From: Streptomyces niger
GTDB taxonomy: Bacteria > Actinomycetota > Actinomycetes > Streptomycetales > Streptomycetaceae
Assembly (NCBI RefSeq): GCF_000718305.1
Contig: NZ_JOFQ01000024.1
Location: forward strand, 27,170 to 91,169
Direction of reading: 5' to 3'
Length of the DNA stretch: 64,000 nt
Position numbers and translations under genes: made by a program. The notes below the pieces were generated by a model. It made no database searches. It saw only the letters and a program-made list of their open reading frames with translations, and was not told the DNA's origin. Shown here in pieces: positions 56,549 through 64,000 of this stretch; the stretch's first letter is position 1, and each line of letters opens with the position of its first letter.

Positions 56549-57373
56549 TCAGCCGCCCTGGGCCAGTACCGCCCGCTTGGCGGCCGAGACCCGTGTGTAG
56601 ACACCGGGCTTGCCCGCCTCACCACAGCCGGTGCCCCACGACACCAGCCCCACCAGCCGCCCGTTCGCCACGAGCGGACCGCCGCTGTCCCCCTGGCACG
56701 CGTCGTGCCCGCCCTGCTGCGTGCCCGCGCACAGCATCGAGCCCGGGTTGTACGTACCGTCCACACTCTTCGGGTACGCCCGACGACAGGACGCATCCGG
56801 CATGACGTGCACCCGCGCCTCACGCAGCACCGATGAATACGTACCGTTGCCGGTCGTGTCCCCCCAGCCGTAGACCGCCGCCGGCGTGCCCGGCTGGTAC
56901 GCGCGGTCGTCCGCACCCGCCATCGACAGCGCACGCCCCGGAGCGGATCCCCGCAGCTTCACCACGGCGAAGTCCCCGGAGTTCGTCGTCGCGTCGTACG
57001 ACGGGTTGATCCAGACGCTGCGGGTCGCCATCTCCCGGCCCGCCCGGCTCCGCAGATCCGTACGCCCGACGATCACTCGCAGATCCGGCACCGCGTTCGG
57101 CGACGCACCCAACACGTCCTTGCCCATGCAATGCGCCGCCGTGAGCACCGTCGAGGGCCCCACGAGCACGCCGCCGCAGAACTGCCCGGAACGCTCGTCC
57201 CCGAAGCGCTCACGGCTCGCCAGGGCCACGACCCACGGGCTGGACGAAGCCTGCACCTGCCGCCCCCCGACGATGACGCTGTCCGCTGCGGCTGGTCCCG
57301 GAACTCCGAGTACGGCGACGGCCGGCGCGATGGCGGCGAGGACCGTGGTGACAGCGCGGATGCGGATGCCCAT
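56549..57373 (-). CDS. Secreted trypsin-like serine protease (S1)
   Basis: A 274-residue secreted protease. The signal peptide ends at AAA (residue 30), and a very short propeptide precedes IVGG. The catalytic triad is His81 (TAAHC), Asp134 (SGDFAVVKL) and Ser230 (GDSGGPL). Asp224 in DACQGDSGG is the S1-pocket acid, giving preference for Arg/Lys. Six cysteines fit three disulfides. ATG 57373 follows AGGAG. It lies next to hrdB on the same strand. Confidence 0.92.
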   Translation of the reverse strand: MGIRIRAVTTVLAAIAPAVAVLGVPGPAAADSVIVGGRQVQASSSPWVVALASRERFGDERSGQFCGGVLVGPSTVLTAAHCMGKDVLGASPNAVPDLRVIVGRTDLRSRAGREMATRSVWINPSYDATTNSGDFAVVKLRGSAPGRALSMAGADDRAYQPGTPAAVYGWGDTTGNGTYSSVLREARVHVMPDASCRRAYPKSVDGTYNPGSMLCAGTQQGGHDACQGDSGGPLVANGRLVGLVSWGTGCGEAGKPGVYTRVSAAKRAVLAQGG

Positions 57374-57450
57374 ACCGACTCCTGACTCTGGGGGAGCTTT
57401 CGTACACCCAGAGTGAGTCAGCGTGTCGCGCGGCGCACCCCGGACACGCC

Positions 57451-57490
57451 GAGGGCCCGGCCCCTCCCCAGCGGGAGCGACCGGGCCCTC
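57451..57490 (-). terminator. hrdB terminator
   Basis: 10-bp stem GAGGGCCCGG / CCGGGCCCTC with an inner CTCCC / GGGAG, 21 nt past the hrdB stop. Confidence 0.8.
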
Positions 57491-57510
57491 ATGCCCTGTG
57501 ACCTGCGACG

Positions 57511-59082
57511 TCAGTCGAGGTAGTCGCGCAGCACCTGCGAACGCGAGGGGTGCCGCAGCTTGGACATCGTCTTGGATTCGATCTGACGGATACGCTCACG
57601 CGTGACGCCGTAGACCTTGCCGATCTCGTCCAGCGTCTTGGGCTGGCCGTCGGTGAGGCCGAAGCGCATCGAAACGACGCCCGCCTCACGCTCCGAGAGC
57701 GTGTCAAGGACCGAGTGGAGCTGTTCCTGCAGAAGAGTGAAGCTGACCGCGTCAGCCGGCACCACGGCCTCGGAGTCCTCGATGAGGTCACCGAACTCGC
57801 TGTCGCCGTCCTCGCCCAGCGGGGTGTGCAGCGAGATGGGCTCGCGGCCGTACTTCTGGACCTCGATGACCTTCTCCGGGGTCATGTCGAGCTCCTTGGC
57901 CAGCTCCTCCGGAGTGGGCTCACGGCCCAGGTCCTGGAGCATCTGGCGCTGCACACGGGCGAGCTTGTTGATGACCTCGACCATGTGGACAGGGATACGG
58001 ATCGTACGCGCCTGGTCGGCCATGGCACGGGTGATCGCCTGGCGGATCCACCACGTCGCGTACGTGGAGAACTTGTAACCCTTGGTGTAGTCGAACTTCT
58101 CGACCGCACGGATCAGACCGAGGTTGCCCTCCTGGATCAGGTCCAGGAAGAGCATGCCGCGGCCGGTGTAGCGCTTGGCCAGCGAGACCACGAGGCGGAG
58201 GTTGGCCTCCAGCAGGTGGTTCTTGGCGCGGCGACCGTCCTCGGCGATGATCTCCAGCTCGCGCTTCAGCTTCGGCGCCAGCTTGTCGGAGTTCGCCAGC
58301 TTGTCCTCGGCGAACAGGCCGGCCTCGATGCGCTTGGCGAGCTCGACCTCCTGCTCGGCGTTGAGCAGCGGGACCTTACCGATCTGCTTGAGGTAGTCCT
58401 TGACCGGGTCGGCGGTGGCGCCGGCCGCGGCGACCTGCTGCGCAGGGGCGTCGTCCTCGTCGTCGTCCGACAGCACGAAGCCCGCGGCCTCGGCACCCTC
58501 GGGGGTCTCGGGCGCGTCGCCCTTGCCCGGGGCCGCCGTGGTCTCCTCGAGGTTGTCCTCTTCGAGGATCTCGTCGACGGCGTCCTTCTTGGCGGTCTTC
58601 TTCGCCGTCGTCTTCTTCGCGGCCGTCTTCTTGGCCGTGGCCTTCTTCGCGGTGACCTTCTTGGCCGCCGCCTTCTTGGCCGGGGCGGACTCCGCCTCGG
58701 CGCCGGGACCGTCCGCCGCCGCGGCCGAGGCCAACGGCATGGCCGGCGCGGCCGCGGTGGTCTTCTTCACCGCGGCCGTCTTGGCCGCGACGGTCTTGGT
58801 GGCGGTGCGCTTTGCCGGACTCTTCGCTGCGACGCTCTTGCGGGTGCGCTTGGGCGCCTCTGCGGCACTGACCATCAGCGTCACACCCTCCTCGTCGAGG
58901 ATCTGGTTGAGGCTGCGCAGAACGTTCTTCCACTGGGTTGGCGGAATCTGGTCAGCCTCGAAGGCCCGACGCACGTCATCGCCGGCGATCTGCCCATCAG
59001 CCTTTCCCCGCTCGATGAGCGCCATCACAGACTCGGACTCGGCGATCTCCGGCGGGAGCGTACGGGATGTGCTGGCCGACAC
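57511..59082 (-). CDS. hrdB: Principal RNA polymerase sigma factor HrdB
   Basis: A 523-residue group 1 sigma-70. An N-terminal region (about 1-75) is followed by a Lys/Ala-rich low-complexity stretch (about 75-170, many AAKK and TAKK), an acidic block, then region 1.2 ([16 protein letters not shown]), region 2 ([35 protein letters not shown]), region 3 and region 4 ([20 protein letters not shown]). It directs most vegetative transcription. GTG 59082 has GAGAGG 7 nt upstream. A long upstream region (920 bp) separates it from whiH. Confidence 0.96.
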   Translation of the reverse strand: MSASTSRTLPPEIAESESVMALIERGKADGQIAGDDVRRAFEADQIPPTQWKNVLRSLNQILDEEGVTLMVSAAEAPKRTRKSVAAKSPAKRTATKTVAAKTAAVKKTTAAAPAMPLASAAAADGPGAEAESAPAKKAAAKKVTAKKATAKKTAAKKTTAKKTAKKDAVDEILEEDNLEETTAAPGKGDAPETPEGAEAAGFVLSDDDEDDAPAQQVAAAGATADPVKDYLKQIGKVPLLNAEQEVELAKRIEAGLFAEDKLANSDKLAPKLKRELEIIAEDGRRAKNHLLEANLRLVVSLAKRYTGRGMLFLDLIQEGNLGLIRAVEKFDYTKGYKFSTYATWWIRQAITRAMADQARTIRIPVHMVEVINKLARVQRQMLQDLGREPTPEELAKELDMTPEKVIEVQKYGREPISLHTPLGEDGDSEFGDLIEDSEAVVPADAVSFTLLQEQLHSVLDTLSEREAGVVSMRFGLTDGQPKTLDEIGKVYGVTRERIRQIESKTMSKLRHPSRSQVLRDYLD

Positions 59083-60002
59083 GAACAACCTCTCGGAACG
59101 ATGGAAACGGCTTCCGACCCCGTCCACTGTGGACCGGAGCCGACGACCGTCGGCGGGGGTGGGCCGACGGCGCAAGGGCAACCAGGGAGTTGAACAGCGC
59201 CGCGAGCGGCCGCCGTATTCCCTCCTCGGCTATCACCTCTTAAGTCATCGCGCTTCCCCGCAGAGCGTTACGCCCAATTCGCGTGGCCCGAGTCACACCC
59301 CATAACGCCACATTTTTATTGATGTCGGGGCGTACTGGAGGGATGAGGGCGAGAGGCGACGCCTCCGCGGACCTCCGCGCCGGAGGGGGAACGGGAGGAG
59401 CGCCGGCCGGGCGGCCGATGCCGGTACGTAGCGCCGCACCGCCGGCCGCGCGTGCGGCACGGCCGGGCAGGCGGCCGCCCCGCACGGGGACACACGGCTC
59501 GGCGACCGCCCCACCGGTGCGTACGGGCCCTTCGGCACGTACGGGTTCGCTCGCTCTTCTTCCTGTTCGCGGTGGTCGCTTGTGACCGCAAGGTGATCGG
59601 CGGTGGTGTTCGCTGTCGGCAATCGCCGTGATGACGCTTCGGTCGCGGTCGTGGGACCGGCGAGAAGGGTGGGAGCGGCGGAGCCGGTCGGCTGCCGCCG
59701 GGCGGATTGCCGGCGCCCCGGACCAACCGGGGGCCGGTCGCGAACGAGAGCGGCGTACGGTTTCTGCTGAGCAGGGACCCTGGGACGCTCAGCCCCTCCC
59801 GCGGGGGCGACGCCGCAGCACCGCTGTTCGGTACGGCCGGGCACGGGCGCCGTCCGGGATCGACCAGGGCCGGGATCATCCGGTACGGGATCGACCAGAA
59901 CTTGGATCGTCCGGTTCGGGATCGGCCAGGGCCGGGCGCCGAAGGCTCGACCGGGTGGGGCCGAATCCGGTGCGAGCCGAGCGAGACCGGGACCGGCGGC
60001 GT
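59083..60002. other. Promoter region of hrdB and region downstream of whiH
   Basis: This 920-bp stretch holds the hrdB promoter(s) at its left part. On the minus strand GGGAAT (59222-59217) and GTTC (59195-59192) look like a SigR-type promoter with a 21-nt spacer. An inverted pair GCGTTA ... TAACGC (about 59266-59305) lies further up. A 30-31 bp tandem repeat sits at 59850-59940. No gene is supported. Confidence 0.55.
59850..59940. repeat. Three copies of a 30-31 bp tandem repeat
   Basis: Units start at about 59850, 59880 and 59911, each of the form CCGGTACGGGATCGACCAG followed by a more variable part. It lies 63-150 bp downstream of the whiH stop. Confidence 0.75.
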
Positions 60003-60923
60003 TCAGTGCTCGCGAGGAGCGGGGACCACGTGATCCGCCGCGCCGCCCACCCCCGGAACCCCGGTCTCACCGTCGGTCGCGAGGAGCTGACGCATCGCGA
60101 CCTCCGCACCGGCCGCGTCACCCGAGCCGACCGCGTCGACGATCTTCATGTGCTGACCGACGGAGGTCTCCACGGGGTGCTCGCAGCCGAGGGCCGAGCC
60201 GCCGGAGACCTGGAGGGCGGCGGAGACGATGCCGGAGAGGTGCTCCAGCATGCGGTTGCCGGTGAGCTGGAGGAGCAGCGAATGGAACTCCGCGTCCGCA
60301 CGGGCGAACGTCAGGGAATCGCCCTGGGCGGCGGAGTGGCCCATGATCTCGACCATGTCGGCGAGGCGCTGCTGTACGTCCTCACGGCCGTGGCCCGCGG
60401 CGAGGCGGGCGGCGAGGGGCTCGATGGTCCAGCGCAGCTCGCACAGCTCCCGGCGCTGGTCGTCGCGCTGCGGTCCGTACGCCCGCCACTCGATGATGTC
60501 GGGATCGAGGAGGTTCCAGTCGCTGACGGGACGGACCCGGGTGCCGACGTTCGGGCGCGCGCTGACCAGGCCTTTGGCCTCCAGGACGCGCAGCGATTCA
60601 CGGACGACGGTCCGGGAGACCTCGAAGCGCTGGCCGATCTCTTCGGGCACGAGCGGGCGGTCGGCCCCGAGATCGCCGGAGACGATCATCTGGCCGAGCT
60701 GCTGGACCAGTTGGCCGTGCAGGCCACGGCCGCGACTGCCGGTGGCGCGGCGGCCGACCCGGCCCATGTCGCTTTCATGGCCGTCCCATACGGGAGCCAC
60801 GCGGTCGGCGCGCTCGCCACCGACGGCGTCGGCGTAGGGGTAGCGGTCGAGCTCGCCCGGGCCGGCGAGGCCGGAGTCGGCGGGGCGAGTCGCGGTCATC
60901 ATGGTGTGCGCAAGGGTACTCAC
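60003..60923 (-). CDS. whiH: Sporulation regulator WhiH (GntR/FadR family)
   Basis: A 306-residue GntR-family regulator. The winged helix is at about 65-135 (GLHGQLVQQLGQMIVSGDL, FEVSRTVVRESLRVLEAKGL), and an FCD ligand domain follows with RADAEFHSLLLQLTGNRML. Position directly upstream of hrdB on the same strand is that of whiH, needed for septation of aerial hyphae in S. coelicolor. GTG 60923 has AAAGGA 5 nt before it. An N-terminal tail of 60 residues is less conserved in character. The ligand is unknown. Confidence 0.87.
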   Translation of the reverse strand: MSTLAHTMMTATRPADSGLAGPGELDRYPYADAVGGERADRVAPVWDGHESDMGRVGRRATGSRGRGLHGQLVQQLGQMIVSGDLGADRPLVPEEIGQRFEVSRTVVRESLRVLEAKGLVSARPNVGTRVRPVSDWNLLDPDIIEWRAYGPQRDDQRRELCELRWTIEPLAARLAAGHGREDVQQRLADMVEIMGHSAAQGDSLTFARADAEFHSLLLQLTGNRMLEHLSGIVSAALQVSGGSALGCEHPVETSVGQHMKIVDAVGSGDAAGAEVAMRQLLATDGETGVPGVGGAADHVVPAPREH

Positions 60924-61233
60924 GCATCCTTTGTCGGCGACGTGCCGGAGCGCCTTGAGGGCTTTGGTGAAAAGCACACGAAAGGGTGATCGCCCATCAC
61001 CCTACAATTGACGCTTTATCGGAAGGAACCAGACGCATTACGCGGCGCTGAGGACAGTTCACGCGGTGCGGAGTTCGAAAGGCGTCGGCGCCTCAGACGT
61101 ACCTGACGCGCCCACCCCACCGCTCACCTCGCCTTTCCCCTCGTCCACGCCCTTGCCCCCGGCCTCACCGGTCACCTTCCCGCTGTCCCGCCCACTCCCT
61201 CCCCACTATCTCTGTCCCGCCTCCCTCGCACCC
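60924..61233. other. Intergenic stretch upstream of whiH
   Basis: A 310-bp stretch. The left third is AT-richer and should hold the whiH promoter. The right part (about 61090-61230) is a Pro/Ser-codon-like C-rich tract with no gene. Confidence 0.4.
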
Positions 61234-63861
61234 TCAACGTGCCCTCCGGCGCAACGCCGTGAGGGCATATGCGCACAGCAACGCGGCGAGCGAGAGCCCC
61301 ATCGCGCCGACCACCGGCTGCGCCGCCAGCCGCCAGACGGCGTCGGTCAGCTCACCGCCCCGGGACGGCCACCGGACCGCGGCCGTGGCCTGCACCCGCG
61401 CCGGGAAACCGATCGCCGAACGCGTCGTGGAATCGCTCAACAACCCTTCGAGGAGCGGGACCACCGCGACGGGCACCGCCAGTACGGCCGCCAACCCCAT
61501 GGCGGTCGACCGGAAGATTCCCGCCGCCAGAAGCCCGGCCCACGCCGACCCCACCATCAGCGCGCCCCAACCGAGCGACAGCAGCGGCCAGTCGGCGACC
61601 GACGGCAGCGCCCGCACACCGAAGACGTAGCCCACGGTCACGGTGTTGAGGAAGGCCGAGACGACCGCCAGTACGAGCACACTCACCGCGCTGATCAGCA
61701 GCTTGGCGCCCAGCAGCCGCAGCCGTCGGGGTACCGAGCCCTGTTCGGGCGCGAGCGCCGGGTACCGGAACTCCTGCCCGAAGGCGAGCGCCCCGATCAG
61801 CCCGGCCCCTACGGCGGCGGGCGGGAACGGCAGCCGGCCCGGCCACCCCGCCAGCGCGCGGGCCGCCGACACGTCGCCGACACGCGCCAGCACGCATGCC
61901 AGGACGAGCGACACGACCAGTACGCACAGCCCCACGCCCAGCGCCGTACGGTCGCTCGCCGTACGCCGCATCTCGTACCGGACCGGCCATGCGGGCCCGG
62001 GAGCGGGCAGCCGGGGCAGCATCAGCCGAGAGGGCTGGATCCTGCCGCGCGAGGACCGCGAGGACCGCGAGGACGAGGCGTGACGCGGCGCACGAGGGGC
62101 GGCGACGTCGGGCGCCGGGGAGTGCGGGTGAGGGTGAGGGTGATGGTGGGTGTGATTCCGGGTGTGCGCCTGAGCCCGGGGTCGGCTGCGGGTGCGAAGC
62201 GGTGCCTCGGGGCCGCCGGCGGGCTCTCCGGACCACCGCCCATCGGCCGGCTTCCCGGATTGAGGGGCTTGAGAGGCGTCGGCGGGGACGACGGGAAGTT
62301 CGAGCGTCGAGGCGAGTTCACCGCCGGTGTCGCTACCGGTGCCGCTGCCGGTGCCGCTGCCGCTTTCCCGATCCGCGAACGACAGGGCCCGTCCGGAGAT
62401 GGTGACGCGCCTCCCCGCACCCTGGGAGTCTCCAAGCGGCGGCGATTCCCCCGCGGTGCCCGCGACGCCGGGCCCGGAAATGAGGGCGCAGTGACCTCCC
62501 GCGTCCTTCCGCATCAGCTCGCCGGGGTGTTCGCGCTCCGGTTCGCCCGAGCGCTCACGCTCCGGCTCGCCGTTCCGCGGTCGGCCGTCGGCCCCGGAGG
62601 CGGCCTCAGCACTCCTCTTCGTGTTCGCCTCGGCGGCTTCCCCCGGGGCGAATGAGGCGGCATACGCCTCTGGGTGCTCCTCTGCGTACGACTCTGGGTG
62701 CTCCTGTACGTACGACTCTGCGTACGCCTCTGGGTGCTCCTCTGCGTACGCCTCTGCGCTCTCGAGCCCCTCGGGACGCCCCTTCCCGTGCACATCCGGG
62801 TACGGCTCGCCCGCTACCTGCTCGTGCGGCGTACCGGCGTATCGCGCATCGCTCTTCTCGTACTCCCCCTCGTCCTTGACGGTCCCCACGGCCACCCTCG
62901 CCCCGTGGCCGACCGCCGGCCTCACAGCGGTCCGGCCATCAGCCCGGTCGAGAGGAATGACCGGCCCGGCGTCGCCGACCTCGTCCGCGAGTTGGTGCAC
63001 CAGAATGCCGTGCCGGAAGGCCGTGTCCCCCACCAGCGCACAGCTGCTCCCGTACACCGCGATGCGGTTGCCGGTCTCGCGTACGACCTCCAGCGCCTGC
63101 TCGGCGCGCGGGTCCACGGCCGGGTCGGCACGCTGCCACTCGTCGACCAGGATTGCCGCCAACCGGTCCGCGTGCGGCGATCGCACGCTGACGCGCGGCC
63201 GCAACCGCGCGTGCGTGAAGTCGGCGGCCTCCTGGTCGGCGAGCAGTCTGCCGTCCTCGATCGTCACAATCCGATCGCCCAGCCGGGCGGCGGCCTTGGC
63301 GTCCGACGCCGTGACGAGCACACTCCCGCCCTGCGCGGCGAACCCCCGCAGCAGTCCGTACAGCCACGCCGCCTCGCGCGGCGACACCTCGTCAGCGGGT
63401 TCGTCGAGGAGGAGGGTGTGCGGGTCGCCGAGCAGGGCGGCCGCCATGCCCAGCCGGCGGTCCATGCCGCGCGAGAACTCGCCCAGGCGCTGCTCCCCCA
63501 GGTCGCTGAGGCCCACGGCCTCCAGGACGTCCTCGGCGCGGTCCGGCGGCACTCCGGCCGCCGCGGTGAGCATCCGCAGATGCGACCGTGCGGTACGGGA
63601 GGGGTGTCCGGGTACGTCGCCGAGCAGGACGCCCACTTCCCGCGCCGGGTTCGGCAGGCGGTGCAGGGGACGGCCGCGGAAGAGGGTGATGCCCCGGCCG
63701 CGCTCCATCCGCAGCATGAGGCGCAGAGCAGTGGTCTTGCCCGATCCCCTGGCCCCGAGGAGGACCGTGACCTGCCCTGCCGGCGCCTCGAAGGTCAGGT
63801 CGTCCACGGCGGGCGGCAGTCCGCGACGGGCTTCGCTGGTGAGTCCGACGGCCTGGATCAT
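61234..63861 (-). CDS. ABC transporter ATPase fused to a membrane domain
   Basis: An 875-residue fusion. The N-terminal ATPase (1-215) has Walker A GARGSGKTT (36-44), the signature region EFSRGMDRRLGMAAALLGDP and Walker B LLLDEPADE. A linker of about 330 residues is low-complexity: EEHPEAYAE-type repeats, Gly/Ser/Thr runs and a His-rich patch (HTHHHPHPHPH). The C-terminus has about six hydrophobic helices from about 650 (GVGLCVLVVSLVLACVLARV). The layout is that of ABC exporters whose permease is normally a separate ABC-2-type protein. ATG 63861 follows GAGG and overlaps the upstream gene stop (ATGA). The cargo is unknown. Confidence 0.82.
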   Translation of the reverse strand: MIQAVGLTSEARRGLPPAVDDLTFEAPAGQVTVLLGARGSGKTTALRLMLRMERGRGITLFRGRPLHRLPNPAREVGVLLGDVPGHPSRTARSHLRMLTAAAGVPPDRAEDVLEAVGLSDLGEQRLGEFSRGMDRRLGMAAALLGDPHTLLLDEPADEVSPREAAWLYGLLRGFAAQGGSVLVTASDAKAAARLGDRIVTIEDGRLLADQEAADFTHARLRPRVSVRSPHADRLAAILVDEWQRADPAVDPRAEQALEVVRETGNRIAVYGSSCALVGDTAFRHGILVHQLADEVGDAGPVIPLDRADGRTAVRPAVGHGARVAVGTVKDEGEYEKSDARYAGTPHEQVAGEPYPDVHGKGRPEGLESAEAYAEEHPEAYAESYVQEHPESYAEEHPEAYAASFAPGEAAEANTKRSAEAASGADGRPRNGEPERERSGEPEREHPGELMRKDAGGHCALISGPGVAGTAGESPPLGDSQGAGRRVTISGRALSFADRESGSGTGSGTGSDTGGELASTLELPVVPADASQAPQSGKPADGRWSGEPAGGPEAPLRTRSRPRAQAHTRNHTHHHPHPHPHSPAPDVAAPRAPRHASSSRSSRSSRGRIQPSRLMLPRLPAPGPAWPVRYEMRRTASDRTALGVGLCVLVVSLVLACVLARVGDVSAARALAGWPGRLPFPPAAVGAGLIGALAFGQEFRYPALAPEQGSVPRRLRLLGAKLLISAVSVLVLAVVSAFLNTVTVGYVFGVRALPSVADWPLLSLGWGALMVGSAWAGLLAAGIFRSTAMGLAAVLAVPVAVVPLLEGLLSDSTTRSAIGFPARVQATAAVRWPSRGGELTDAVWRLAAQPVVGAMGLSLAALLCAYALTALRRRAR
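62663..62758. repeat. In-gene repeat coding EEHPEAYAE
   Basis: Units such as CTCTGGGTGCTCCTCTGCGT are repeated three or four times with small changes inside the linker of the ABC fusion gene. Confidence 0.85.
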
Positions 63862-64000
63862 CGCGCGCCTCGTGCGGTACACGGCCGCTGCCCGGCGCCG
63901 GTGGCACGCTCCGCGGCCGTCGCCGTCGCAGCGGCGGGAACAGGAGCCGAAGCGACCGTCGCGGCGCCCGGAACGCGGGCCGGGAGGGGTGGGGGGGGGG
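63858..64000 (-). CDS. C-terminal end of an upstream gene, partial
   Basis: On the minus strand a frame with no stop runs from the right edge to a TGA at 63860-63858, overlapping the ABC fusion start as ATGA. Its text is Ala/Pro-rich (ATVASAPVPAAATATAAERA). The 4-nt overlap is the usual sign of translational coupling in this chromosome, so a gene is likely, possibly a second component of the same exporter. Only 47 codons are visible and it includes a long C run at the edge, so the call is tentative. Confidence 0.4.
   Translation of the reverse strand, partial: PPPPLPARVPGAATVASAPVPAAATATAAERATGAGQRPCTARGAR

Noticed and set aside
59266..59305. GCGTTA...TAACGC inverted pair upstream of hrdB as a terminator
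   Set aside because: Six-base arms 28 nt apart with no GC-rich stem; too weak to call.
1..64000. Search for tRNA, rRNA, transposase, integrase or biosynthetic gene cluster cores
   Set aside because: None of the called proteins or intergenic regions shows such features by eye.

Overview
The window looks like a core chromosomal segment of a Streptomyces. GC is very high, most starts are GTG or ATG with 4-nt GTGA/ATGA overlaps, and the gene set and order are those of the well-known stretch around hrdB, whiH, parE, parC, sepH, cutRS and kdpDE. I see no rRNA, tRNA, CRISPR array, insertion sequence or phage. 53 coding regions are called, two of them cut by the window edges.

Left part (1-17.6 kb): an APC-type permease start, a PucR regulator, a cluster of potassium-related NAD-binding proteins (a large RCK ion-channel-like protein and two TrkA proteins) and the KdpDE sensor/regulator pair. 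Then come dut with small conserved actinobacterial genes (DUF3710, PaaI thioesterase, DUF3093, DUF4193) and the cutRS two-component system, which controls secretion and antibiotic production in Streptomyces.

Middle (18-45 kb): inositol monophosphatase and coproporphyrin ferrochelatase, an MFS exporter followed by a sugar-lactone oxidase, the cell-division gene sepH, rhodanese, a VOC protein, thymidine kinase, a phosphodiesterase-like gene and a GNAT/acyl-CoA-synthetase fusion. After these come HPr with a DasR site, a GntR regulator, an M23 endopeptidase under a c-di-AMP (ydaO) riboswitch, an M16 peptidase pair, topoisomerase IV subunit A, a COG0523 metallochaperone GTPase and an Apd1-like [2Fe-2S] protein whose start codon abuts an iron box.

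Right part (46-64 kb): a CitA/CitB-type two-component system facing an acetate-type symporter with its DUF485 partner, a NarL-type two-component system with a CcdC-like membrane protein, topoisomerase subunit B, a trypsin-like protease, the principal sigma factor hrdB, the sporulation regulator whiH, and an ABC ATPase fused to its permease through a long repeat-rich linker.

The genes are mostly housekeeping and regulatory. No obvious undescribed multi-gene system was found. The best leads are regulatory: an iron box on the Apd1-like gene, a perfect Crp-type site near sepH, candidate CutR direct repeats, palindromes upstream of the DUF4193 gene, and several species-variable short tandem arrays between genes.
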